In this document: piece after piece, positions 1 to 7,294 of the stretch
Layout: each line of letters begins with the position of its first letter
Position numbering within the stretch: position 1 is the first letter of the stretch
From: JAGPKI01 sp052034135
Lineage (GTDB): Bacteria > Caldisericota > Caldisericia > UBA6126 > JAGPKI01
Assembly (NCBI GenBank): GCA_052034135.1
Contig: JBPOJC010000112.1
Span: 1-7,354 of the forward strand
DNA: 7,354 nucleotides
Direction: 5' to 3'
Notes under the pieces: model-generated
Told to the model about the DNA's origin: nothing
What the model saw: only the letters and a program-made list of their open reading frames with translations
Database searches by the model: none
Position numbers and translations under genes: made by a program

Positions 1-30
1 CAGTGTTTCTTTTTGCTTTCTGAATTCAAA

Positions 31-79
31 TTTACATGAGAATGTAAAAATGCTTCTGGATTCCCATTTTCATGGGAAT
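31..79. repeat. Two adjacent short palindromes (possible REP/MITE-like intergenic repeat)
   Basis: Two perfect inverted repeats lie side by side. The first is TTTACAT at 31-37 with ATGTAAA at 42-48 (7-bp stem, 4-base loop GAGA). The second is ATTCCCAT at 60-67 with ATGGGAAT at 72-79 (8-bp stem, 4-base loop TTTC). The second, with its flanks GG-ATTCCC and GGGAAT-GACA, looks like the small dispersed palindromes common between genes in many bacterial genomes. Neither stem is followed by a clear T-run, so they are not strong intrinsic terminators, although a weak terminator for a gene to the left cannot be excluded. The palindromes are seen directly; the repeat-family interpretation is inference. 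Confidence 0.5.
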
Positions 80-188
80 GACAAAGAATAAATGATTTGT
101 AGGTCCATTATCGCCACTATTATTTCACTAACAAAAAGCAGAAGATCTCTTAAAATAAAGCTCATAATATTTGAAATTCTTATTAAAA

Positions 189-216
189 TTGTAAAATAGT
201 CTTAGAAATGTATTTA
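189..216 (+). promoter_or_regulatory. Weak sigma-70-like promoter candidate
   Basis: TTGTAA at 189-194 and TATTTA at 211-216 are separated by 16 bases. They loosely match -35 and -10 hexamers. An alternative pair is TTGAAA at 171-176 with TAAAAT at 192-197, but its 15-base spacing is short. In DNA this AT-rich such matches occur often by chance. If the first pair is real, transcription would start near 223 and give a leader of about 155 bases before the first large gene. No consensus TATAAT box was found. Confidence 0.2.
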
Positions 217-238
217 TGCACAATAAGAAGGTGATAAT

Positions 239-283
239 GTGCGAAAAATTGAGAACCGCAACTTTAATGTAGTTTCATATTAG
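239..283 (+). CDS. Possible 14-residue leader peptide
   Basis: A GTG codon at 239 opens a frame of 14 codons (MRKIENRNFNVVSY) ending in TAG at 281-283. The sequence AAGAAGGTGAT at 225-235 is a very good match to the anti-Shine-Dalgarno complement and lies 7 bases upstream when measured from AGAAGG. An overlapping ATG at 237 would give only 11 codons, ending at 272. The stop codon falls inside the first TATTAGAAAA repeat. It may be a translated leader that affects expression of the downstream operon, the remnant of a lost gene start, or a chance match. No family is recognised. Confidence 0.2.
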   Translation: MRKIENRNFNVVSY

Positions 284-331
284 AAAAAGAAAATTTAAAA
301 TTAACTTTTCTAATAAGTTTATTTCTAATAA
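278..331. repeat. TTTTCTAATA repeat cluster (inverted plus direct copies), possible operator
   Basis: TATTAGAAAA at 278-287 is the exact reverse complement of TTTTCTAATA at 306-315, forming a 10-bp inverted repeat with an 18-base gap. A further direct copy, TTTCTAATAA, occurs at 307-316 and again at 322-331, exactly 15 bases apart. A partial copy, TTTTCTAA, starts at 361 just before the ribosome binding site of the first large gene. The arrangement could be an operator for a DNA-binding regulator or a hairpin in the mRNA leader. The repeats are seen directly; the function is inferred. Low-complexity AT-rich sequence makes chance repeats more likely than usual. Confidence 0.35.
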
Positions 332-369
332 TAGTATTAATAGTGGTTTTCTTATAACAATTTTCTAAC

Positions 370-374
370 GAGGG
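370..374 (+). promoter_or_regulatory. Ribosome binding site of the PLD-helicase gene
   Basis: GAGGG lies 4 bases before the ATG at 379. The frame has a TAA at 355-357 and no other ATG, GTG or TTG between that stop and 379, so this site and start are effectively fixed. Confidence 0.7.
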
Positions 375-378
375 CAGT

Positions 379-3300
379 ATGAAAAATTTTATAACAAATA
401 AAGCTACTGATAATTTAAAGAAGCGCATCACAGAGCTTATAATGAGCAGTAAAGAATTAAAATTCTTAGTTGGATTTTTCTATTTTTCAGGCCTCGAAGA
501 GCTTTATTCCTCACTCATAAGAAATCCTGATGTAATTTTAAAGGTTTTAGTTGGTCTTAATGTCGATGAATTAAACTATCAACTGGTAGAATGTGCAGAT
601 TCAGACGATCATAGTGGCTGTTTATCAAATGATGAAATTGCAAATAAATTTTTCACATCAGTTAAAAAATCAATAAATACAGAAACATTTGATAATAGAG
701 ATTTTTATGAACAATCAAAATTTTTCTTAGAGTTAATTAAAAATGGTCATCTTATAATAAGAAAAACATTAAATCCAAATCATGCTAAGTTATACCTGTT
801 TAAACTGGAAAGTGGACAGGTTGGCAGAGATGAGATTTTCATTACAGGGAGTAGCAATCTCACAAGACCTGGTCTTACCACTCAAGCAGAATTTAATGTA
901 GAAATAAGCGACTTTGGCTTTAAAGATTCTGAAGAATATTTTGACGAGTTATGGGGTCCAGCTGTTAAAATAACTGAGAATGATACTTATAAAAATCGAG
1001 TAATTGAACTTCTTCAAAAAGAAACGCTGATTATGGATATAACTCCTTATGAAGCATATGCACTTGTCTTAAAAGCATATCTTGATTCTCACGAAAAGAA
1101 GGATGTGGGACAATCTCTTGTTGACAAATTCGAAAGGAATGGTTACACTCCATACAAATATCAGCTTGATGCAATTGGCCAGGCACTTTCAATAATCGAA
1201 AGAAATAACGGAGTTATCTTAGCAGATGTGGTGGGACTTGGAAAAACTATTATCGCTTGTGCGGTTGCAACTCAACTCAGGAAGAGGGGTATCATAATCT
1301 GCCCACCTGGAATCATGGGGGATCCGAGGAAAAAAGATGCTGGCTGGAATATGTATAGGGAACAATTTGGTCTTTATGATTGGGAAGTGTGGTCATTAGG
1401 TGATCTTGAGAAACTTCAAGATAGATTAATTGAAGGTAAACTAAACGATGTTGAGGTTATTATTGTTGATGAGGCTCACAGATTCAGAAATCAGGATACT
1501 AAAACATATGAATATCTAAAAAATATTTGTCGCGGTAAAATTGTCATTCTGCTCACTGCAACACCATTTAATAATCGTCCTGCAGATATTTTGTCGCTCC
1601 TTTCTTTATTTATTACACCAAGGAAATCTACAATCACCTTGGAAGATAGTTTAGTTGATAAATTTAGGACATTTAGAACAGTTTTTGATCTCCTTTCGTA
1701 TATAAGAAAAAATTACAATTCAAAAGATCAAACAAAAAGAGACAAGGTTAATAGTTACTACAAAAAACTTTTTGATGAAGAGTTTGAGAAAAGCAGAGCT
1801 CTATCTAAAGTCAAAGGGCAGTCAAAGTATCTTGCAAAGCAAATCCGTGAAGTTATCGAGCCAGTGACCATTCGCAGAAATCGTTTAGATCTTGTAAACA
1901 ATCCTTATTACAAGGATGAGGTAAAGAATCTTTCAAAAGTAAATGATCCTAAAGAATGGTTTTTTGAATTAACAAAAGAACAATCCGAATTTTATGATAT
2001 GGTAATTAAATATTATTTTGCCGATCCTGATGAAGGCGGCAAATTTAAAGGTGCAATTTACCGACCTATAAATTATGAAAAAGATAAGAAAGACATTGAT
2101 GAAGATAAACTCCCCAAGTCAGAAACATTTGAATTTAATACTCAGTACAACTTGTATAACTTTATGCGTAGATTACTTGTCAAGCGCTTTGAAAGTTCAT
2201 TTGGTTCTTTTGAGCAAAGTTTAATAAATTTCATGCGAATAACAGATTCTGTATCAAAGTTTGTTGAGAAAACAGGAAAATTTATCCTCGATAGGTCACT
2301 AATTGATAAAATCTATGAAAAAGATTTAGATGAGATAGAAGAAGAGCTTGTTAAATATAGTGAAAAAATAAATGAAGGGCTTTATCCCGAAAATAGAAAA
2401 ATTTATGAAGTGTCAAAATTCAAAGATAAGGACAAATTTATTGATGATATAAAATCGGATTTAGAATTATTTGGTGAAGTACTCGATAAATTACATTGTT
2501 TAAATTTGGTTAAAGATGATCCAAAATCTAAGTGCCTTGTTGAACATATAAAAACTCAGCTCCGGGAAGAACCAGATAGGAAAGTAGCGATTTTTTCTGA
2601 GTATGTCGATACAGTTAAGTATCTTGAACCAATCTTAGAAAAAGAATTTGCAGGTAAAGTGTTAGTTGTAAAAGGAGATTTATCTTTAAGCAAAATAGAA
2701 GAGATAAACAAGAACTTTGATGCTTCTTATAAAGCTCAGGAAAATAAATATGATATATTGCTTACGTCAGACAAACTTTCAGAAGGTTTTAACCTGAATC
2801 GTGCTGGAATGGTCATTAACTACGATATCCCATGGAATCCTGTAAGAGTCATACAAAGGGTAGGAAGGATAAATCGTATTAGCAAGAAGGTGTTTGATGA
2901 ACTTTATATTATAAACTTCTTCCCTACAGAAAAAGGAGCGGAATTTGTTAAATCAAGAGAAATTGCCTCTAATAAAATGTTTTTGATTCACAACACCTTG
3001 GGAGAAGATTCAAAGATTTTTGATATTGAGGAGGAACCAACGCCATCAGGTCTTTATGAAAAAATTCAACAAAATCCTGATAAATTAGAAGAAGAAAGCT
3101 TCTATACTAAGATTGTAAAGGAATTTGATGCTATAAAAGAGAAATCTCCTGAGCTCATCCATTCTTTAGGCAAATTTCCATTGAGAGTCAAAGTTGCAAA
3201 GAAGTTCAATGAAGATGAGTTGCTTGTGTTTATTAAAAAATCAAATTTGTATGTTGGTTATGAAAAATATAGCGATGTAGGTAAACAAAAGTTTTCAGAA

Positions 3301-3756
3301 ATGACCTTTGAAGATGCTTTCGATAGAATAAGGTGTACTATCGAAGAAAAACCTCTTCCTTTAAGTGAGAACTTCTGGGATTCATATTATGAGATTAAAA
3401 CAAGAAGTTTCGAAAAAGCTTCAAGACATTTTACTGATAATAGTTTAGAGCAAAAGGCGATAAATAATATAAAAACTTTTCTTAGGAAAGCTGATGTAGA
3501 AGGACTTTCAGAGTATAAAGATTTCCTTAACGCACTTCTTGAGGGCATTATAGATTATGGCACTTTACCTGACCCTACGCTTCGTCGCATCGCAAATCTT
3601 AAAAGCGATAGTCATGAGAAAATTGCAAAAGCAATAAAAGAGCTTGAATTGCTTAGAAAAGAGCTTGGGGACAATTTTCTTGCAGTTGAAAAATCAAGAG
3701 AAAAAAGCTTAACCAAAGAAGTAATTGTAGCGATAGAGAACCAAAAGGGGGACTAA
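379..3756 (+). CDS. PLD-nuclease/SNF2-family helicase fusion (restriction subunit)
   Basis: This 1125-residue cytoplasmic protein is probably the ATP-driven translocase and nuclease of a restriction system. Residues 1-200 form a phospholipase D-like domain: H135 and K137 (HAK), then GSSN at 157-160 and an E171-F-N-V-E strand. There is one HxK motif, so a dimer would be needed for a full active site. A superfamily 2 helicase follows: Q262 in YKYQ, Walker A GLGKT at 286-290 (K289), DEAH at 364-367 and TAT at 393-395. Its second RecA domain has the FSEY motif at 739-742, SEGFNL at 801-806 and QRVGRINR at 826-833. The motif V-VI block closely resembles RapA/HepA-like SNF2 proteins. About 340 residues separate motif III from motif IV, a lysine- and glutamate-rich insertion of unknown role. 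Residues 890-1125 match no domain I recognise and end in a helical segment that may form a coiled coil (1070-1110). No zinc motif or signal peptide is visible. The start is the only one possible after the stop at 355. The methyltransferase gene begins 4 bases after the stop, so the two are surely cotranscribed. The helicase assignment is firm, the nuclease domain likely, and the restriction role follows from context. Confidence 0.9.
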   Translation: MKNFITNKATDNLKKRITELIMSSKELKFLVGFFYFSGLEELYSSLIRNPDVILKVLVGLNVDELNYQLVECADSDDHSGCLSNDEIANKFFTSVKKSINTETFDNRDFYEQSKFFLELIKNGHLIIRKTLNPNHAKLYLFKLESGQVGRDEIFITGSSNLTRPGLTTQAEFNVEISDFGFKDSEEYFDELWGPAVKITENDTYKNRVIELLQKETLIMDITPYEAYALVLKAYLDSHEKKDVGQSLVDKFERNGYTPYKYQLDAIGQALSIIERNNGVILADVVGLGKTIIACAVATQLRKRGIIICPPGIMGDPRKKDAGWNMYREQFGLYDWEVWSLGDLEKLQDRLIEGKLNDVEVIIVDEAHRFRNQDTKTYEYLKNICRGKIVILLTATPFNNRPADILSLLSLFITPRKSTITLEDSLVDKFRTFRTVFDLLSYIRKNYNSKDQTKRDKVNSYYKKLFDEEFEKSRALSKVKGQSKYLAKQIREVIEPVTIRRNRLDLVNNPYYKDEVKNLSKVNDPKEWFFELTKEQSEFYDMVIKYYFADPDEGGKFKGAIYRPINYEKDKKDIDEDKLPKSETFEFNTQYNLYNFMRRLLVKRFESSFGSFEQSLINFMRITDSVSKFVEKTGKFILDRSLIDKIYEKDLDEIEEELVKYSEKINEGLYPENRKIYEVSKFKDKDKFIDDIKSDLELFGEVLDKLHCLNLVKDDPKSKCLVEHIKTQLREEPDRKVAIFSEYVDTVKYLEPILEKEFAGKVLVVKGDLSLSKIEEINKNFDASYKAQENKYDILLTSDKLSEGFNLNRAGMVINYDIPWNPVRVIQRVGRINRISKKVFDELYIINFFPTEKGAEFVKSREIASNKMFLIHNTLGEDSKIFDIEEEPTPSGLYEKIQQNPDKLEEESFYTKIVKEFDAIKEKSPELIHSLGKFPLRVKVAKKFNEDELLVFIKKSNLYVGYEKYSDVGKQKFSEMTFEDAFDRIRCTIEEKPLPLSENFWDSYYEIKTRSFEKASRHFTDNSLEQKAINNIKTFLRKADVEGLSEYKDFLNALLEGIIDYGTLPDPTLRRIANLKSDSHEKIAKAIKELELLRKELGDNFLAVEKSREKSLTKEVIVAIENQKGD
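3746..3752 (+). promoter_or_regulatory. Ribosome binding site of the methyltransferase gene, inside the end of the helicase gene
   Basis: AGGGGGA overlaps the last codons of the helicase gene and lies 8 bases before the ATG at 3761. The helicase TAA is at 3754-3756, and the codon directly before the ATG in the methyltransferase frame is also a stop (TAA 3758-3760), so the start cannot lie further upstream. Ribosomes finishing the helicase could reinitiate here, which would keep the two proteins in balance. Confidence 0.6.
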
Positions 3757-3760
3757 GTAA

Positions 3761-6700
3761 ATGAGCGCAAAGGAAACCTTGCATTCAATAATTGAAAACT
3801 TCAACCTTGCAAAATTTGAAACATTTTTCCGAGAGAAAAATAATCGTTTAAGGTTTCCAAATGAGCCACTTTATTTTGGTGATGATAATTTTACCGATGG
3901 CATAAAGTTAGCAGAAGGCAACCTTGAAGATAGCAACCTCTCTGTTTGTGCATTCAAATCTTTAAAAGAGCTTTCCGAGCGCTCAAGCAAAAAAGACCAG
4001 TACACTCTTGGTAAAAAAGTTTTAAAAGATGAACAAACTGATTCAGGCATATTTATTTTTTATGATGATAAAGGAAGGTTCCGTTTCAGCTTAATTTATG
4101 TAGATTATTCAGGAACGCGTAGGGACTTTAGCACATTTAAGAGATTTACCTATTTTGTTAGTAAAGAGCAAACCGATAAAACTTTTCTAAAGCAGATAGG
4201 CGAAGGTGATTTATCAACAATCGCAAAAATAAAAGAGGCTTTTTCGGTCGATAAGGTTACAAAGGAATTTTACACAGAAATTGCAAACTGGTATTTCTGG
4301 GCAGTAGATAAGGTTAAATTTCCAGATGCGCAACAAGATCCAATTAATCTTATTCGTTTAATTGCAAGACTAATTTTTATTTGGTTTTTAAAAGAAAAAG
4401 ATTTAATTCCTAATGATTTGTTCTCTGAGGCAAAACTCAAAACAGTTGTCAAAGATTTTATGAAAAATAGTTCTGCCTCAAATTTTTATAATGCAATCCT
4501 TCAGAATCTCTTCTTTGCAACTCTAAACCAAAAAATGGATGAAAGAGGTTTCGCGGAAGATAATGGCTACCCAGCAAACAAAAAAACTTATGGTGTAAAA
4601 AATCTTTATCGCTATGAAAATAAATTTTTAATAAGCAAAGAAGAAGTTATTAAGCTTTTTAAGGATATACCTTTCTTGAATGGTGGATTATTCGATTGTC
4701 TCGACAAAATAGATGATACAGGAAAAGTTATTTATATTGATGGTTTTTCAAGAAATCCTTCAAAGCAAGCAATTATTCCAGATTATTTATTCTTTCAGAG
4801 GGAAGAGCAAAAAGAAGACCTTTCTTCTTATTATGGTGTTGGTTCCCGTAAATTTGTAAGAGGCTTAATAGAAATTCTCAATAGTTATAATTTCACGGTT
4901 GATGAAAATACACCAATTGATCAGGAAATTGCGCTTGACCCTGAACTACTTGGTAAGGTATTCGAAAACTTACTTGCTTCCTATAACCCTGAGACTGCAA
5001 CATCAGCGAGAAAGGCAACAGGCAGCTATTACACACCAAGAGAAATTGTTGATTATATGGTTGAAACAAGCGTGTTAGAGTATCTCAAAGAAAAGTTACC
5101 TAATGTCCCTGAGGAAAAGATAAAATTACTTATCTCTTATTCGGATAATGTTCCTGAATTTTCTGAAGACGAGAAACAGTTGATAATTTCCATTATAGAC
5201 GAAATTAAGATAATTGACCCTGCCTGTGGCTCTGGTGCTTTTCCGATGGGTATTCTTCAAAGGCTTGTTTATGTGCTTCAAAAGCTTGACCTTGATAATA
5301 AATACTGGCATGAGCTTCAGTTTAACAAGGCGGTAAATGAGTCTCAAGAAGTATTTAGGAAAACTAACAAAAAAGAAAGAGAAGAAAGACTTAAAGAAAT
5401 AAACGAAATCTTCGATGAAAGTATAAATTTTCCTGATTACTCTCGTAAGCTATACCTTATTGAGAACTGTATATATGGTGTAGATATTCAAACGATTGCA
5501 ATTCAAATTTCAAAATTGAGGTTTTTTATCTCTCTTGTCATAGACCAAAAAATCGATAAATCAAGAGAAAATTTTGGCATAAGACCTTTACCTAACCTCG
5601 AAACAAAATTTGTTGCTGCAAATACATTAATAATGTTAGATGAAACACAACATCTTGCAAATACTGATGAAGTTGAAAAATTAAAAGATGAAATTAAGGA
5701 TATTAGGCACGAATATTTTTATGCAAAAACTCGAGATGAAAAACTTAATTGTCAAAGAAAAGATAAAGAACTTAGAGAATTATTAGCTGCAACGCTTAAA
5801 AGCTTAAAGTTTTCTGCTGGTTCCGCTGAAAAAATTGCAAATTTTGATTTATTCGACCAAAATACACACGCTGACTGGTTTGATCCCGAATGGATGTTTG
5901 GAGTAAAGAGTGGCTTTGATATAGTTATTGGAAATCCACCTTATATACAACTTCAAAAAGCTTTTAACCAAAAAATGAAATATGCTGACCTGTATAAAAA
6001 CCTAAATTATGAAACATTTGATAGAATGGGCGATATTTATTGCCTTTTCTATGAAAGGGGTGTTCAGCTTCTAAAGCTAAATGGGCATTTGTGCTATATA
6101 AGCTCCAATAAGTGGATGAGGGCTGGCTATGGTGAAAAATTGAGAAAATTTTTCCTTAAATACAATCCTAAGGTTTTGGTAGATTTAGGTCCCAATGTGT
6201 TTGAAAGTTCTACGGTCGACACAAATATTCTTCTTATTCAAAAAAGTGAGAACAAAAACAAGTTGAAAGCAGTAACTATAAATGAATCAAAAAAGAACAA
6301 TATTAAAATTGCTGAGATCCTTAAGGACAATGGTGTTGCATTATTTAAACTTTCAAAGGATGCATGGTTTATAGGTAGTGATGCCGAGCAAAGATTAAAA
6401 GAAAAAATTGAAAGAATTGGCAAACCGTTAAAAGATTGGAATGTAAATATTTATTATGGTATAAAAACTGGTTTGAATGAAGCGTTTATCATTGACAATG
6501 CAAAGAGAGAGGAAATTTTGAAGAATTGTAGAGATTCCGAGGAGAGAAAAAGAACCGAAGCAATCATCAAGCCCATACTGCGTGGGCGTGACATTAAGCG
6601 ATACTACTATGAGTGGGCAGGTTTGTGGGTGATAGGGACTTTCCCGGCTTTGAATCTTAATATAGAAAATTACCCAGCACTTAAAAAATATTTTCTCGAT

Positions 6701-7264
6701 AATTTCGATATTCGGCAATTAGAACAGTCAGGGAAAAAGTACCCAGAGTTAGGGTTTGATGCTCGAAAGATGACTGGGAATAAATGGTTTGAAACGCAAG
6801 ACCAAATTGCATACCATTCTGAGTTTGAGAAAGAGAAGGTAGTGTGGACTCCTGTCAATTCGGAATATAGTTTCGCTATTATTCCCTCGGGAGTTTACTT
6901 TGTAAACTCTGTCTTTATGATAACAGGTTCCAAAATTAAAATGTTTTGTGGAATTTTCAATTCTATTTTTATAAGATATTATTTAACTTTTTTGTTTTCT
7001 TCAGAAGAAGAATATACCTATGCTTCTAAAGAAATTATGAAAAAAATTCCTCTTCCATCTATTACTTCGAGTAATGAACAATTAGTAACCCAAATAGAGT
7101 TATTAGTCGATAAAATTATTACTGCAAAGAAGCAAAACCCTCAAGCCGACACAAGCGCCTTAGAGCGTGAAATTGATAATCTCGTTTATAAGCTTTATGA
7201 TTTAACCCCCGCCGAAATAAGCATTATCGAGAGTAATATTAATAGTAAAATTAATAGTAAGTAA
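3761..7264 (+). CDS. Eco57I/PglX-like N6-adenine DNA methyltransferase with TaqI-like specificity domain
   Basis: This 1167-residue protein should methylate the exocyclic N6 of adenine in a specific DNA site, using S-adenosylmethionine. Residues 1-380 form a large N-terminal region that includes a GIFIFYDDKGRFRFSLIY strand pair near 96-113; this region is typical of Type IIG-like and Eco57I-like proteins, but I see no clear PD-(D/E)XK nuclease triad. The gamma-type methyltransferase core has motif X near TGSYYTPREI (420-429), the SAM-binding motif I DPACGSGAF (486-494), an acidic D575 in YGVDIQ, and catalytic motif IV NPPY (725-728). Charged helical insertions at about 530-556 and 630-680 make the distance from motif I to motif IV unusually long, as in PglX-like enzymes. 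Residues 890-1100 look like a TaqI-like target-recognition domain: YYGIKTGLNEAF, ILRGRDIKRY, VNSVF with a following hydrophobic helix, and KIPLP. A C-terminal helix (1105-1150) follows. The protein ends in a tandem INSK-INSK. It is the modification and recognition partner of the upstream PLD-helicase. The recognised site cannot be read from sequence. The methyltransferase assignment is firm. Confidence 0.93.
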   Translation: MSAKETLHSIIENFNLAKFETFFREKNNRLRFPNEPLYFGDDNFTDGIKLAEGNLEDSNLSVCAFKSLKELSERSSKKDQYTLGKKVLKDEQTDSGIFIFYDDKGRFRFSLIYVDYSGTRRDFSTFKRFTYFVSKEQTDKTFLKQIGEGDLSTIAKIKEAFSVDKVTKEFYTEIANWYFWAVDKVKFPDAQQDPINLIRLIARLIFIWFLKEKDLIPNDLFSEAKLKTVVKDFMKNSSASNFYNAILQNLFFATLNQKMDERGFAEDNGYPANKKTYGVKNLYRYENKFLISKEEVIKLFKDIPFLNGGLFDCLDKIDDTGKVIYIDGFSRNPSKQAIIPDYLFFQREEQKEDLSSYYGVGSRKFVRGLIEILNSYNFTVDENTPIDQEIALDPELLGKVFENLLASYNPETATSARKATGSYYTPREIVDYMVETSVLEYLKEKLPNVPEEKIKLLISYSDNVPEFSEDEKQLIISIIDEIKIIDPACGSGAFPMGILQRLVYVLQKLDLDNKYWHELQFNKAVNESQEVFRKTNKKEREERLKEINEIFDESINFPDYSRKLYLIENCIYGVDIQTIAIQISKLRFFISLVIDQKIDKSRENFGIRPLPNLETKFVAANTLIMLDETQHLANTDEVEKLKDEIKDIRHEYFYAKTRDEKLNCQRKDKELRELLAATLKSLKFSAGSAEKIANFDLFDQNTHADWFDPEWMFGVKSGFDIVIGNPPYIQLQKAFNQKMKYADLYKNLNYETFDRMGDIYCLFYERGVQLLKLNGHLCYISSNKWMRAGYGEKLRKFFLKYNPKVLVDLGPNVFESSTVDTNILLIQKSENKNKLKAVTINESKKNNIKIAEILKDNGVALFKLSKDAWFIGSDAEQRLKEKIERIGKPLKDWNVNIYYGIKTGLNEAFIIDNAKREEILKNCRDSEERKRTEAIIKPILRGRDIKRYYYEWAGLWVIGTFPALNLNIENYPALKKYFLDNFDIRQLEQSGKKYPELGFDARKMTGNKWFETQDQIAYHSEFEKEKVVWTPVNSEYSFAIIPSGVYFVNSVFMITGSKIKMFCGIFNSIFIRYYLTFLFSSEEEYTYASKEIMKKIPLPSITSSNEQLVTQIELLVDKIITAKKQNPQADTSALEREIDNLVYKLYDLTPAEISIIESNINSKINSK
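7238..7261 (+). repeat. Tandem 12-bp repeat at the 3' end of the methyltransferase gene
   Basis: ATTAATAGTAAA at 7238-7249 is followed directly by ATTAATAGTAAG at 7250-7261, with 11 of 12 bases identical. It encodes INSK twice immediately before the TAA at 7262-7264. The unit is a multiple of three, so gain or loss of a copy would only lengthen or shorten the tail. It looks like a recent small duplication. Confidence 0.8.
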
Positions 7265-7294
7265 ATAAATAATTAGCTTAAAAATTTAAAAAAT

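Larger units (their letters stand above)
80..378. other. AT-rich intergenic and upstream regulatory region
   Basis: No convincing protein gene or structured RNA is visible between the left-edge palindromes and the first gene. The stretch is more AT-rich than the genes. It contains poor promoter-like hexamers, a possible 14-codon leader ORF at 239-283, and repeated TTTTCTAATA motifs at 278-331. Because the two downstream genes are tightly packed, this is the most likely place for the operon promoter and its control elements. Confidence 0.6.

Noticed and set aside
1..378. CRISPR array or tRNA in the upstream region
   Set aside because: The repeats are too short and irregularly spaced for CRISPR, and no tRNA T-arm or acceptor pairing could be found.
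3743..3751. AAAAGGGGG tract as a phase-variation switch at the gene junction
   Set aside because: Runs of four A and five G are too short for frequent slippage, and both genes are intact. It serves better as a ribosome binding site.
4270..6858. Several antisense open frames of 60-96 codons inside the methyltransferase gene
   Set aside because: They lie fully opposite a well-supported gene, show no recognisable motifs, and are of the length expected by chance opposite an AT-rich, lysine-rich coding sequence.
379..7264. DISARM system
   Set aside because: A PLD domain, a helicase and a methyltransferase are all present, but there is no DUF1998 (DrmB) gene, the PLD is fused to the helicase rather than separate, and the helicase is RapA/SNF2-like.
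3761..7264. BREX PglX within a BREX locus
   Set aside because: The methyltransferase resembles PglX in layout, but no PglZ, BrxC or other BREX gene is present in the window, and the neighbour is a PLD-helicase. Genes beyond the edges could change this.
379..7264. Classic Type III (Mod/Res) or Type I (HsdRMS) system
   Set aside because: The methyltransferase is the gamma-like type with motif I before NPPY and a fused TaqI-like specificity region, there is no HsdS gene, and the helicase carries PLD rather than PD-(D/E)XK motifs.
7265..7294. Intrinsic terminator between the methyltransferase and the partial gene
   Set aside because: Only a weak AT-only pairing (TTAAA with TTTAA) is present, with no GC stem and no T-run on the + strand.
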